Source of the DNA: Neisseria dentiae
Lineage (GTDB): Bacteria; Pseudomonadota; Gammaproteobacteria; Burkholderiales; Neisseriaceae
Direction: 5' to 3'
DNA length: 64,000 nt
NCBI RefSeq assembly: GCF_024580525.1
Contig: NZ_JANIKQ010000008.1
Span: 47,620-111,619, forward strand
Shown: one piece after another, positions 46,106 through 55,403 of the stretch
How the letters are laid out: each line of letters opens with the position of its first letter
Numbering within the stretch: position 1 is the stretch's first letter
Program-made: the position numbers and the translations under genes
The notes under the pieces: generated by a model
Told to the model about the DNA's origin: nothing
The model's database searches: none
Seen by the model: only the letters and a program-made list of their open reading frames with translations

Positions 46106-47197
46106 ATGAGCTTAAAATGCGGCATCGTCGGCCTGCCCAACGTCGGCAAATCCACCCTGTTCAACGCGCTGACCCAATCGGGCATCGAAGCGGCCAACTA
46201 CCCCTTCTGCACCATCGAACCCAACGTCGGCATCGTCGAAGTGCCCGACCCGCGCATGGACGCGCTGGCGAAAATCGTCAACCCGCAGAAAATGCAGCCC
46301 GCCATTGTCGAATTCGTCGACATCGCAGGCTTGGTGGCCGGAGCCAGCAAAGGCGAAGGCTTGGGTAACCAGTTTCTCGCCAATATCCGCGAAACCGATG
46401 CCATCGTGAACGTGGTGCGCTGTTTCGACGACGACAATATCGTGCACGTTTCCGGCAAAGTCGATCCCATTGCCGACATCGAAACCATCGGAACCGAGCT
46501 GGCGCTGGCGGATTTGGCCAGCGTGGAAAAAGCCATCGTACGCGAAGGCAAACGTGCCAAATCAGGCGACAAAGACGCGCAAAAACTGGTTGCCCTGTGC
46601 GAAAAACTGCTGCCGCACCTCAACGAAGGCAAACCCGTGCGCTCGTTCGGCCTCGATGCCGAAGAGCTGGCCATGTTGCGCCCGCTGTTTCTGCTCACCG
46701 CCAAACCCGCCATGTATGTCGGCAACGTCGCCGAAGACGGCTTTGAAAATAACCCCCACCTCGAGCGCTTAAAAGAGCTGGCCGCCAAAGAAAACGCCCC
46801 CGTGGTGGCCGTGTGCGCCGCGCTGGAGAGCGAAATCGCCGAACTCGAAGACGAAGAAAAAGCTGAATTCCTCGCCGAAATGGGCTTGGAAGAGCCGGGC
46901 TTGAACCGCTTAATCCGCGCCGGCTACGATCTGCTCGGCCTGCAAACCTATTTTACCGCCGGCGTAAAAGAAGTGCGCGCGTGGACGATTCACAAAGGCG
47001 ACACCGCCCCGCAAGCCGCCGGCGTGATCCACACCGATTTCGAACGCGGCTTTATCCGCGCCCAAGTGATTGCCTACGACGATTTCGTTACCCTCGGCGG
47101 CGAGGCCAAAGCCAAAGAAGCCGGCAAAATGCGCGCCGAAGGCAAAGAATATGTGGTGCAAGACGGCGATGTGATTCATTTCTTGTTTAATGTGTAA
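46106..47197 (+). CDS. ychF: Ribosome-binding ATPase YchF
   Basis: YchF (OLA1/EngD) is an Obg-family P-loop protein that prefers ATP and associates with the ribosome. The 363-residue length is standard. Motifs: [14 protein letters not shown] (~8-21), [20 protein letters not shown] near 70-89, NVAEDGF, and a C-terminal TGS domain with [19 protein letters not shown] near 290 and [19 protein letters not shown] at the end. ATG 46106 follows CAGGAA. Confidence 0.97.
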   Translation: MSLKCGIVGLPNVGKSTLFNALTQSGIEAANYPFCTIEPNVGIVEVPDPRMDALAKIVNPQKMQPAIVEFVDIAGLVAGASKGEGLGNQFLANIRETDAIVNVVRCFDDDNIVHVSGKVDPIADIETIGTELALADLASVEKAIVREGKRAKSGDKDAQKLVALCEKLLPHLNEGKPVRSFGLDAEELAMLRPLFLLTAKPAMYVGNVAEDGFENNPHLERLKELAAKENAPVVAVCAALESEIAELEDEEKAEFLAEMGLEEPGLNRLIRAGYDLLGLQTYFTAGVKEVRAWTIHKGDTAPQAAGVIHTDFERGFIRAQVIAYDDFVTLGGEAKAKEAGKMRAEGKEYVVQDGDVIHFLFNV

Positions 47198-47251
47198 GAT
47201 ATTTTCAGACGGCCTTAGGAAACCGAAGGCCGTCTGAATCACAGAAACACC

Positions 47252-47321
47252 GTAGGCTGGGCTTTAGCCCAGCACAGTTTCCTTACATCCAACAGTCATT
47301 GCCGGGGCAAAGCCCGGCCCA
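47252..47321. repeat. Pair of short GC palindromes before tyrS
   Basis: GTAGGCTGGGCTTTAGCCCAGC at 47252 and GCCGGGGCAAAGCCCGGC at 47301 are each self-complementary and separated by about 25 bp. They form the leader of tyrS and might fold as RNA hairpins. I do not see other copies in this window. Confidence 0.5.
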
Positions 47322-47341
47322 CACAACACTACGGAAACCAC

Positions 47342-48640
47342 ATGACCTCAGTTATCCAAGACCTCCAAGCGCGCGGCTTGATTGCGCAGACCACCGATGC
47401 CGAAGCGTTAGACGCTTTGTTAAACGAACAGAAAATCGCGCTGTATTGCGGTTTCGACCCCACCGCCGACAGCCTGCACATCGGCCATCTGCTGCCGGTA
47501 TTGGCTTTGCGCCGTTTCCAACTGGCCGGCCACACGCCGGTTGCACTGGTGGGCGGGGCAACGGGCATGATCGGCGACCCGAGCTTCAAAGCCGCCGAGC
47601 GCAGCCTGAACACGGCGGAAACAGTAGCGGGCTGGGTGGAAAAAATCCGCGGCCAGTTGCAGCCGTTTTTAAGTTTCGAAGGCGAGAACCCTGCCGTTAT
47701 GGCCAATAACTACGATTGGTTCGGCGGCATGAACTGCCTGGATTTTCTGCGTGACATCGGCAAGCATTTTTCGGTGAACGCGATGCTGAACAAAGAATCG
47801 GTGAAGCAGCGCATCGAGCGCGACGATGCGGGCATTTCGTTTACCGAGTTCGCCTACGCGCTGTTGCAGGGCTATGATTTTGCCGAGCTGAACAAACGCC
47901 ACGGTGTGCGGCTGCAAATCGGCGGCTCCGACCAATGGGGCAACATCACCGGCGGCATCGACCTTGCCCGCCGCCTGAACAAAGCCACGGTGTACGGCCT
48001 GACCCTGCCGCTGGTTACCAAATCCGACGGCACCAAATTCGGCAAAACCGAAGGCGGCGCGGTGTGGTTGAGCGCAGAAAAAACCTCGCCTTATCAGTTT
48101 TACCAATTCTGGCTGAAAGTGGCCGATGCCGATGTGTATAAATTTTTGAAATATTTCACTTTCTTATCGGTTGAAGAGATTGATGTCATTGAAGCGAAAG
48201 ATAAAGAGAGCGGCACCAAACCCGAAGCGCAGCGTATTTTGGCCGAAGAAATGACCCGCCTAATTCACGGTGAAGCGGCTTTGCAGGCGGCGCAGCGTAT
48301 TTCGGAAAGCCTGTTTGCCGAAGATCAAAGCAACCTTACCGAATCCGATTTCGAGCAGCTCGCGCTCGACGGCCTGCCTGCGTTTCAAGTATCAGGCCGT
48401 CTGAATGTGGTAGAGGCTCTGGTATTGTCGGGCTTGGCGCAGTCGAACAAAGAAGCGCGCGGCTTTGTGAGCAGCAAGGCCGTGTTGCTCAACGGCCAAG
48501 CGGCCGAAGCCAACAACCCCGATTATGCGCCTGAAAAACCCGATGATGCCTATCTGTTAACCGATGCGCACAAACGCTTCGGCAAATACACCATCCTGCG
48601 CCGCGGCAAACGCAACCATGCGCTCTTGGTGTGGAAGTAA
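47342..48640 (+). CDS. tyrS: Tyrosyl-tRNA synthetase
   Basis: TyrS charges tRNA-Tyr. The 432-residue class I enzyme has [17 protein letters not shown] near 38-54 (HIGH), the tyrosine-binding QGYDF near 177, [12 protein letters not shown] near 198-209 and the KMSKS equivalent [12 protein letters not shown] near 229-240. The C-terminal S4-like domain ([20 protein letters not shown]) binds the tRNA long variable arm. ATG 47342 follows ACGGAAAC. Confidence 0.97.
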   Translation: MTSVIQDLQARGLIAQTTDAEALDALLNEQKIALYCGFDPTADSLHIGHLLPVLALRRFQLAGHTPVALVGGATGMIGDPSFKAAERSLNTAETVAGWVEKIRGQLQPFLSFEGENPAVMANNYDWFGGMNCLDFLRDIGKHFSVNAMLNKESVKQRIERDDAGISFTEFAYALLQGYDFAELNKRHGVRLQIGGSDQWGNITGGIDLARRLNKATVYGLTLPLVTKSDGTKFGKTEGGAVWLSAEKTSPYQFYQFWLKVADADVYKFLKYFTFLSVEEIDVIEAKDKESGTKPEAQRILAEEMTRLIHGEAALQAAQRISESLFAEDQSNLTESDFEQLALDGLPAFQVSGRLNVVEALVLSGLAQSNKEARGFVSSKAVLLNGQAAEANNPDYAPEKPDDAYLLTDAHKRFGKYTILRRGKRNHALLVWK

Positions 48641-48697
48641 TCTCAGATCGAAGCCTTTGCAAAAATACGTTTTAATCCCGAATTTATTTATGTTTCG

Positions 48698-48774
48698 TCA
48701 TACTCGGGCTTGACCCGGGTATCTGCTATTTTCTCTAAAAACAATAAGATGCTCGGGGTAAGCCCGAGCATGAC
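48698..48774. repeat. Paired palindromic repeat (CTCGGG family)
   Basis: Two facing palindromes (TCATACTCGGG...CCCGGGTATC and ATGCTCGGGG...CCCGAGCATGA) flank a 20-bp AT-rich loop, between tyrS and mutM. Architecture as at 8034, 28751 and 38400. Confidence 0.7.
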
Positions 48775-48885
48775 GCAGATTTTTAAGATGCCGAAATAAC
48801 CCGCAAAGGCATCAGGCCATCTGAAAGCGACCACACCGCCGGATAACCGAATCACACAAATATCCACCCGACACGAAAGCGCTTT

Positions 48886-49713
48886 ATGCCCGAACTGCCC
48901 GAAGTCGAAACCACCCTGCGCGGCATCGCGCCCCATATAAACGGCCAAACCGTTGCATCGGTGGCGGTGCGCCAGCCCAAGCTGCGTTTTCCCGTTACGC
49001 CCGGTTTGGCGGAAATTCTGAGCGGGCAAACGGTGCAAAGCTGCACGCGCCGGGCCAAATATCTGCTGATTCATTTTCCTGCCGGCCTGCTGCTGGTGCA
49101 TCTGGGCATGTCGGGCAGCCTGCGGATTTTTACGGCAAACGGCTCGCAGGCCGCCGAAGCGGGTAAGCACGACCATGTGGACATCGTTTTTGCCAACGGC
49201 ACGGTGCTGCGCTACCATGACCCGCGCCGCTTCGGCATGGTGCTATGGTTTGCGGGCGCTGCCGAACACCACCCGCTGTTGACCGCGCTCGGCCCCGAAC
49301 CGTTGGACGACGCATTCGACGCCGCCTATCTGTACGGCAAACTGCGCACGCAGAAACGCGCCGTGAAGCTCTCGCTGATGGATAATGCGGTGGTGGTAGG
49401 CGTGGGCAATATCTACGCCAACGAAAGCCTGTTTAAAGCGGGCATTTCGCCCAAGCGCCCCGCCTGCAAAGTCAGCAAAAAAGAATGCACGAAGCTGGTG
49501 GAAACCATACGCGCGGTGCTGCAACGCGCGATTGCCACGGGCGGCAGCACCCTGCGCGACTTTGTCGACAGCGACGGCAAAAGCGGTTATTTCCAACAGG
49601 AATACACGGTTTACGGCCGGCACAACCAGCCCTGCCTGCAATGCGGCCGTTTGATTTTGAAAGAAACGCTGGGGCAACGCGGCACGTTTTACTGCGGCCA
49701 CTGCCAAAAATAG
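48886..49713 (+). CDS. mutM: Formamidopyrimidine-DNA glycosylase
   Basis: MutM (Fpg) excises 8-oxoguanine and nicks the abasic site. The 275-residue protein begins [10 protein letters not shown] with catalytic Pro2 and Glu3, has a conserved Lys in [12 protein letters not shown] (~65-76), the H2TH helices with [17 protein letters not shown] near 170, and a C-terminal zinc finger CLQCGRL...CGHC near 248-273 containing the conserved Arg. Confidence 0.96.
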   Translation: MPELPEVETTLRGIAPHINGQTVASVAVRQPKLRFPVTPGLAEILSGQTVQSCTRRAKYLLIHFPAGLLLVHLGMSGSLRIFTANGSQAAEAGKHDHVDIVFANGTVLRYHDPRRFGMVLWFAGAAEHHPLLTALGPEPLDDAFDAAYLYGKLRTQKRAVKLSLMDNAVVVGVGNIYANESLFKAGISPKRPACKVSKKECTKLVETIRAVLQRAIATGGSTLRDFVDSDGKSGYFQQEYTVYGRHNQPCLQCGRLILKETLGQRGTFYCGHCQK

Positions 49714-49771
49714 CGTTCGTTTCAGACGGCCTGAAACCTTGCAAAAATGCCTTAAGGCCGTCTGAAAACAC

Positions 49772-49877
49772 CATAGCGGATTTAATTACTTCGACACAAG
49801 GCAGCAAGCCGCAGACAGTACAAGTAATGCGGCAAGGCACAGCAACGCCGTAGCGAAAGTTAAGTTAATCCGCTATA
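49772..49877. repeat. Correia-type element
   Basis: The 106-bp element has ends ATAGCGGATTTAATTACTT and (rc) ATAGCGGATTAACTTAACTT and the core GCCGCAGACAGTACAAGTAA with GCAACGCCGTAGCG. It lies between mutM and plsC; Correia elements can carry promoters and IHF sites. Confidence 0.85.
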
Positions 49878-50002
49878 TCAGCCGCCATCGGTTCCGCCGC
49901 CCAACTTTACACAGCTTTCCTCGCGCCTTAACCCGCCCCGCGTTCCGCTAACCCCCGCCGCTTGTTATAATCCCCGCCCACACCTTTCACAAACGCCGCA
50001 CC

Positions 50003-50773
50003 ATGTCCCGACAAAAAGCCCCGATTTCCCTGCGCCTCGCGCGCTTGGCCAAGCTGGCCGTTTGGCTGTTTAAAACCGGCCGCAACTTGAGCAATCTCGA
50101 CGGCAGCGACCCGCAGGCACGCGACAAAGCACTGATTACGCTGGGTTCCACCGCTTTGCAGGCCGTGGGCGCGAAACTCAACGTTACCACGCCGCCCGAG
50201 CACTTTCATGTGAGCGGCACGCTGGTGGTGGCCAACCATGTTTCGTGGCTGGACATTTTTGCCATGAGCGCGCTGTTTCCCAGCAGCTTTATCGCCAAGC
50301 AGGAAATCAGCACCTGGCCCGTGCTCGGCAAAATGGGCCGCAACGCCGGCACGGTGTTTATCAACCGCAATTCGCGCAAAGATGTGGAACCGATCAACCA
50401 AGCCATCGCCGCCGCCCTGAAAGCCGGGCAGAACGTCAGCTTTTTCCCCGAGGCCAAAACTTCGTCGGGGCTGGACGTGCTGCCGTTCAAAGCCGCGCTG
50501 TTCCAGTCGGCGATGGATGCCGATGCGCCGATTCAAACCATGGTTTTGCGCTACTACGACCACAACGGCCGCCGCACCGATACCCCCTCTTATGCCGATG
50601 TGAGCCTGGCCAAATCGCTGTGGCGCATCGTTTCCATGCCCGAGCTGCATATCCGCGTGGATTTCGCCAAACCGATACACCCCGCCGCCCTCCCCGGCCA
50701 AGACCGCTTTGCGCTGAAAGACACCGCCGAAGCCTATGTGCGCGAGAAAGTGTTGGAAGACGCTACCGTTTAA
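50003..50773 (+). CDS. plsC: 1-acyl-sn-glycerol-3-phosphate acyltransferase
   Basis: PlsC acylates lysophosphatidic acid to phosphatidic acid at the inner membrane. The 256-residue protein has motif I as NHVSWLDIF near 76-84 (HxxxxD), motif [15 protein letters not shown] near 114 and motif [13 protein letters not shown] near 148-157 (usually FPEGT; here Ala replaces Gly). A TATAAT at 49966-49971 precedes ATG 50003. Neisseria may have more than one such enzyme (NlaA/NlaB types), so acyl preference is not assigned. Confidence 0.88.
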   Translation: MSRQKAPISLRLARLAKLAVWLFKTGRNLSNLDGSDPQARDKALITLGSTALQAVGAKLNVTTPPEHFHVSGTLVVANHVSWLDIFAMSALFPSSFIAKQEISTWPVLGKMGRNAGTVFINRNSRKDVEPINQAIAAALKAGQNVSFFPEAKTSSGLDVLPFKAALFQSAMDADAPIQTMVLRYYDHNGRRTDTPSYADVSLAKSLWRIVSMPELHIRVDFAKPIHPAALPGQDRFALKDTAEAYVREKVLEDATV

Positions 50774-50795
50774 CGGCAAACAAACCAACAAAAAA

Positions 50796-50835
50796 GCAGG
50801 CCGTCTGAAAAATATTTTTTCAGACGGCCTGCTTT
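50796..50835 (+). terminator. Inverted DUS terminator of plsC
   Basis: GCAGGCCGTCTGAAAAA pairs with TTTTTCAGACGGCCTGC, followed by TTTAT. Confidence 0.8.
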
Positions 50836-51150
50836 ATGAATTAACGATACGCTTGCCAACCTCTCCGATTTACCCACGCCAACCGCCGAAAATATTGTGC
50901 GTATTCTGTGGATAACATTAAACCGCTGTTGAAATATAACGGAAAATTTACTATGCTTAAAATTTAAGCACCAAAGTGAGAAATACCGTGAAACTGTTTA
51001 TCTGCGTGTGCATGGCTTGTGGATAAAACACTTAAACCCATTATTTTCCAAATAAAAATTAAATTGCCTAAAAATTAAGCATTTCCACAAGCGTTTTATC
51101 CGCTGCGGCCGAAACGGTATAATCAAAACCATCATATTCAGGAGGCCGCC
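50836..51150. other. AT-rich plsC-DUF445 intergenic region
   Basis: No gene is supported. It holds a 15-base palindrome GCTTAAAATTTAAGC at 50955-50969, a related CTAAAAATTAAGCA at 51068, no DUS, and a probable promoter for the next gene with TATAAT at 51118-51123. Confidence 0.5.
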
Positions 51151-52470
51151 ATGCACACCTTGTCTGCCGAAGCCCGCACCAACAGGGCGAGGGCGCGTTT
51201 GAAAAAAAGCCGCCGCTGGGCCACGGGGCTGCTGCTGCTGGCCTGTGTGCTCTTTGCCGTATCGGCCGCGTATGTCAAACACTATCCCGCGCTCGGTTAT
51301 GTGAAAGCCTTTGCCGAAGCGGCGATGGTGGGCGCGCTGGCCGATTGGTTCGCCGTTACCGCGCTGTTCCGCCACCCGCTGGGGCTGCCGATTCCGCACA
51401 CCGCGATTCTGCCGCGCAACCAGCACCGCATTGCCGACGAGCTGGGGCGGTTTATCGAAAACAATTTTCTGCAAGGCAGGCCGATTGCATTGCGCGTGTA
51501 TCAGGCCGCGCCGAGCGAAAAACTGCTGGCGTGGCTGGCCCGGCCGCAAACCCGCGGCCAATGGCTGCCGTGGCTGGCCGCCCAACTGCCCGCGCTCTTC
51601 AAAGTGGCCAAACCCGAGCAAACCGCACGTTTTCTGGGCATGCTGCTGGCCGAACAATACAGCGGCGAAAGAATCGGCAAAACGCTTTCAGACGGCCTCA
51701 AAGCCCTGAAGGCGCAAGGTTTGCACGAAACGCTGTTTAACGCCGTGCTGAAACAGACCCGCCGCTGGCTGCAAGACCCTGAAACTCGTTTGCTGCTCGA
51801 ACAAAACCTGCGCGAGTGGGCGGCCAAAATCGAAAGCGACGCACCGAGCACTTGGGAAAAACTGAAAGCCTCGCTCAAAGGCACGCTGGTAGATAAAGTG
51901 GACGGCTGGGTGTCGGAAAAAGCCCTCGATTGGGCCGACGGCTATCTGGCTGCCGCGCTGGCCGACCCGAACCACCGCATCCACCGCAGCTTCAACGAAC
52001 AATACGACCGCATGGCCGACGCCCTGAGCCGTTCCCGCCTGTGGCACAAACGGCTGGAACAAGGAAAAATGCAGCTCGCCCAATCCCCCGCCGTGCGCGA
52101 AATGCTCGAAAAAAGCTGGCAGAGCCTGCAAACCTGGACGCAAAACGACGTGCAGCAAGCCGATTCGGTGTGGCTGGCGCAACTGAACAAACTGCTCGAC
52201 CATATGCTTGCGCAGGCGCAGCGTTACCCGCAGTTTATGCGCCGCACCGATGTGCGCATTTCGCTGATGGTGCGCGATTTCGTGATGCGCTATAAAGACA
52301 AAGCGGCTCTGTTTGTGGCCGACAAGGTAAAAGGCTGGGACAGCTCGCAGATGGTGGAAAAACTGGAGTTGAGCGTCGGCCGCGATTTGCAGTTTATCCG
52401 CATCAACGGCACATTGGTCGGCGGCTTGGTGGGGTTGGCGATTTACTGCGTGTCGCAATGGCTGTTTTAG
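51151..52470 (+). CDS. DUF445 family membrane protein
   Basis: The 439-residue protein has an N-terminal membrane helix (WATGLLLLACVLFAVSAAYV, ~24-43) and a C-terminal one (INGTLVGGLVGLAIYCVSQWLF), with a long helical middle. The family signature GYVKAFAEAAMVGALADWFAVTALFRHPLGLPIPHTAIL (residues ~50-88; shown here as the segment between GYV and TAIL) is clear. DUF445 proteins are widespread and uncharacterised. CAGGAGG precedes ATG 51151. The helical middle could span the periplasm or cytoplasm as a coiled rod; I cannot tell. Confidence 0.88.
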   Translation: MHTLSAEARTNRARARLKKSRRWATGLLLLACVLFAVSAAYVKHYPALGYVKAFAEAAMVGALADWFAVTALFRHPLGLPIPHTAILPRNQHRIADELGRFIENNFLQGRPIALRVYQAAPSEKLLAWLARPQTRGQWLPWLAAQLPALFKVAKPEQTARFLGMLLAEQYSGERIGKTLSDGLKALKAQGLHETLFNAVLKQTRRWLQDPETRLLLEQNLREWAAKIESDAPSTWEKLKASLKGTLVDKVDGWVSEKALDWADGYLAAALADPNHRIHRSFNEQYDRMADALSRSRLWHKRLEQGKMQLAQSPAVREMLEKSWQSLQTWTQNDVQQADSVWLAQLNKLLDHMLAQAQRYPQFMRRTDVRISLMVRDFVMRYKDKAALFVADKVKGWDSSQMVEKLELSVGRDLQFIRINGTLVGGLVGLAIYCVSQWLF

Positions 52471-52492
52471 CCGCTGTTTGAGATACCGACAA

Positions 52493-52537
52493 AAGGCCGT
52501 CTGAAAGCAGCCATGCGCAATCTTTCAGACGGCCTTC
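52493..52537 (+). terminator. Inverted DUS terminator after the DUF445 gene
   Basis: AAAAGGCCGTCTGAAAG pairs with CTTTCAGACGGCCTT across a 15-base loop, followed by CATGTTTCG. Confidence 0.7.
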
Positions 52538-52616
52538 ATGTTTCGTCATCAAGTTTTCACACAAGCCCGGTAAGCTCTCCTGCGGAACCCGAACAACCGC
52601 AACGGAGCGTTTACCG

Positions 52617-54593
52617 ATGAGCAAGCCCTACCTGATTAAAAGCCGCCACGCCGACGACATCAGCAACACCAGCAGCAACCCGGCGTTTTTCCAAGTGTTA
52701 CAAGCCAAACTCTCGCGCCGCAGCCTGCTGCAAGGCAGCGCGGCCGCCGGCGCAGCCGCCGTTTTGCCCCTGGGTTTGCTGCAAAGCGGCGGCGCACAGG
52801 CAAAAACCGCCGCCGCATCTTCCGCCCGCGCCCGCCGCTTGGGCTTCAAAAGCGTGCCGTTTTCCACGCAAGACACAGTAGTCGTGCCCGAAGGCTACAC
52901 CGCCCGCGCCTTCTACAAATGGGGCGACCCCGTAGGCATTGCCGGCAAAATGCCCGCCTTCAAACCCGATGCCTCCAACAGCACACAGGAGCAAGCCTAT
53001 CAAGCCGGTATGCACCACGACGGCATGGCGTTCTTTCCGCTGCCTTTGGGCAGCAACCGCGCCGACCACGGCCTCTTGGCCATGAACCACGAATATATCG
53101 ACAACGGCCTGCTGTTTCCCGACGGCACCGCCAACTGGGATTTGAATAAAGCCCGCAAAGGCCAAAACGCCATGGGCGTGTCGGTGGTCGAAGTGCGCCG
53201 CAGCGGCAACGGCTGGGAAATTGTTCGCCCGTCTGCCTACGCGCGCCGCATCACCGTCAACACCCCGATGAGCATCAGCGGCCCGGCACGCGGCCATTCC
53301 CTGATGAAAACCGCAGCCGATTCGCGCGGCGCCACCGTATTGGGCACCATGCAAAACTGCGCCAACGGCAAAACCCCGTGGGGCACTTATCTGACCTGCG
53401 AAGAAAACTGGAGCGACATTTTCACCAAACCCTCCGGCAATATGACCGCACTGGAAAAGCGTTACGGCATCGGCCGCGAAGAAAAAGAATACCTGTGGAG
53501 CGGCGTTGACAACCGCTTCAACAGCGATAAAAACCCTAACGAAGCCAACCGCTTCGGCTGGGTGGTCGAAATCGATCCTTTCAACCCGCAATCCACCCCG
53601 CGCAAACACACTGCCCTGGGGCGCATCAAACACGAAGGCGCCGAAGTCACCGTCACACCGGGCGGCCGTGTGGCCGTGTATATGGGCGACGACCAGCGCT
53701 TCGAATACATCTACAAATTCGTTTCGAAAAACGCCTACCGCCCCGGCAACGGCAACCGCGCCCACAATATGAGCCTGTTGGAAGAAGGCACGCTGTACGT
53801 TGCCCGTTTCAATGCCGACGGCAGCGGCGACTGGCTGCCGCTGGTACACGGCCAAAACGGCCTCACCGCCGAAAACGGCTTTGCCGACCAAGGCGAAGTA
53901 TTGGTGAAAACCCGCATGGCCGCCGACCTGCTCGGCGCCACCAAAATGGACCGCCCCGAATGGATCAGCGCCGACCCGTTCGCTTCCGGCAGCCTCTACT
54001 GTACGCTCACCAACAATAACGAGCGCGGCAAAGAAGGCAAACCCGGCGCCGACGCCGCCAACCCGCGCAACGACAACCGCTTCGGCCACATCATCCACTG
54101 GCAGGAAAAAGGCGGCGACGGCACGCAAACCGCATTCGACTGGAACATTCTGGTGCTGGCCGGCAACAAACAAGCCGCCAAAGCCGAGCATAAAGGCAAC
54201 ATCAAAGGCGACGATTTCGGCAGCCCCGACGGCTTATCGTTCGACCACCGCGGCGTGCTGTGGATTCAAACCGACGTTTCCTCATCGACCATCAACCAAA
54301 AAGAATACGCAGGCATGGGCAACAACCAAATGGTCGCCACCATCGTCGGCAGCGGCGAATACCGCCGCTTCCTCACCGCCCCCAGGGGCGCGGAAGTTAC
54401 CGGCATCGCCTTTACGCCCGACAACAAAACCCTGTTTATCAACATCCAGCACCCCGGCGAACCCAGCGAAGGCTTGAGCGACCCGAGCAACCCCAAAGCC
54501 GTTTCCTCCTGGCCCGACGGCCCCTCGGGCGGCAGACCGCGCACCGCCACCGTGGTAATCACCAAAAACGACGGCGGGGTTATCGGCAGCTGA
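52617..54593 (+). CDS. PhoX-like (DUF839) phosphatase, Tat-exported
   Basis: The 658-residue protein has a Tat-type signal, SRRSLLQGSAAAGAAAVLP (twin Arg about residues 36-37), preceded by an unusually long N-region as is common in PhoX. PhoX enzymes are calcium/iron alkaline phosphatases folded as beta-propellers. Family segments include GMHHDGMAFFPL, GLLAMNHEYID (~155-165), GTYLTCEENWSD near 260, GWVVEIDPFNP and FGSPDGLSFDHRGVLWIQTD near 536. CGGAG precedes ATG 52617. Whether it serves phosphate scavenging here is inferred; no pho box or partner is visible. Confidence 0.88.
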   Translation: MSKPYLIKSRHADDISNTSSNPAFFQVLQAKLSRRSLLQGSAAAGAAAVLPLGLLQSGGAQAKTAAASSARARRLGFKSVPFSTQDTVVVPEGYTARAFYKWGDPVGIAGKMPAFKPDASNSTQEQAYQAGMHHDGMAFFPLPLGSNRADHGLLAMNHEYIDNGLLFPDGTANWDLNKARKGQNAMGVSVVEVRRSGNGWEIVRPSAYARRITVNTPMSISGPARGHSLMKTAADSRGATVLGTMQNCANGKTPWGTYLTCEENWSDIFTKPSGNMTALEKRYGIGREEKEYLWSGVDNRFNSDKNPNEANRFGWVVEIDPFNPQSTPRKHTALGRIKHEGAEVTVTPGGRVAVYMGDDQRFEYIYKFVSKNAYRPGNGNRAHNMSLLEEGTLYVARFNADGSGDWLPLVHGQNGLTAENGFADQGEVLVKTRMAADLLGATKMDRPEWISADPFASGSLYCTLTNNNERGKEGKPGADAANPRNDNRFGHIIHWQEKGGDGTQTAFDWNILVLAGNKQAAKAEHKGNIKGDDFGSPDGLSFDHRGVLWIQTDVSSSTINQKEYAGMGNNQMVATIVGSGEYRRFLTAPRGAEVTGIAFTPDNKTLFINIQHPGEPSEGLSDPSNPKAVSSWPDGPSGGRPRTATVVITKNDGGVIGS

Positions 54594-54663
54594 TACCGGC
54601 GCAACCCGTTGAACACGCGTCACAATAACAGGCCGGAATGTTTGCATTTAAAACCTCCCCGTC

Positions 54664-54683
54664 ATTCCCACGCAGGCGGGAAT
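54664..54683. repeat. dRS3-type repeat
   Basis: ATTCCCACGCAGGCGGGAAT fits ATTCCC N8 GGGAAT. The following GCATTTCAGACGGCCTTCAG and TTTTGCGAAGCATC are the decayed right end of a composite MITE. Confidence 0.75.
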
Positions 54684-54761
54684 GACGGGGTTTAAGCATT
54701 TCAGACGGCCTTCAGGTGTTTTGCGAAGCATCAGGCCGTCTGAAAATATGTAACGCCGTTA

Positions 54762-55403
54762 TTAAATTCGCGCGTCCGCCCGCAATATGGTGCGGAAGGT
54801 CAGATTGACACGCGGTTCATGTATTTTCGCGCTCTTCATCACCGCGTGCAGCCAATGGCTTTGCGTTTCGCCGCGCATCACGAGCAGCTGCCCGTGCGCC
54901 AGCATCAGTTCGCGCTTTTCGCCCGTGCGCTTGTGTTTGAACGCAAATTTGCGTGTGGCACCGAAACTCACCGAGGCGATCACGGTGTTGCGCCCCAACT
55001 CTTTTTCATCGTCGCTGTGCCAGGCCATGCCTTCGAGGCCGTCTGAATAAAGGTTGAGCAGGCAGGAATTGAGCACGGTAGGGCTGACGGCGGCCAGCCG
55101 TGCTTCTACCGTGCGTTTGATTTCAGGCAGCACGCCGCTCCACGGCAGGGAGGTGCGGGTGATGCCCGAATAGGTGTAGGAAAACGCGCCGTCGCCATAC
55201 CACGCTACTTTGCGCGCGGTGGTGATGCGGCGGCCGTAAATCACGGCTTCGTCGTGCCGCCACGGAATATCGCGCAACAGCGCATCCAGCAAGGCATCGG
55301 CTCGGTGTGCAGCGAAAATCACGCCGTAATCATTCACAATGCCGTCGTAAGGCAGCAGGTTGGCCTCGGGCTGCGGCGGCGTGTCGAATAAATCCAAGTT
55401 CAT
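54762..55403 (-). CDS. alkB: AlkB-type alpha-ketoglutarate-dependent dioxygenase
   Basis: AlkB removes 1-methyladenine and 3-methylcytosine lesions by oxidative demethylation. The 213-residue protein has the iron ligands WHSDDE (~129-134) and SHWLHAV (~187-193) and the 2-oxoglutarate-binding Arg in EPRVNLTFR near 199-207. The layout is closer to the AlkB-like proteins of ALKBH2/3 type than to E. coli AlkB. Its ATG overlaps the ada-like stop by four bases, so the two form a coupled alkylation-repair operon. Confidence 0.9.
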   Translation of the reverse strand: MNLDLFDTPPQPEANLLPYDGIVNDYGVIFAAHRADALLDALLRDIPWRHDEAVIYGRRITTARKVAWYGDGAFSYTYSGITRTSLPWSGVLPEIKRTVEARLAAVSPTVLNSCLLNLYSDGLEGMAWHSDDEKELGRNTVIASVSFGATRKFAFKHKRTGEKRELMLAHGQLLVMRGETQSHWLHAVMKSAKIHEPRVNLTFRTILRADARI

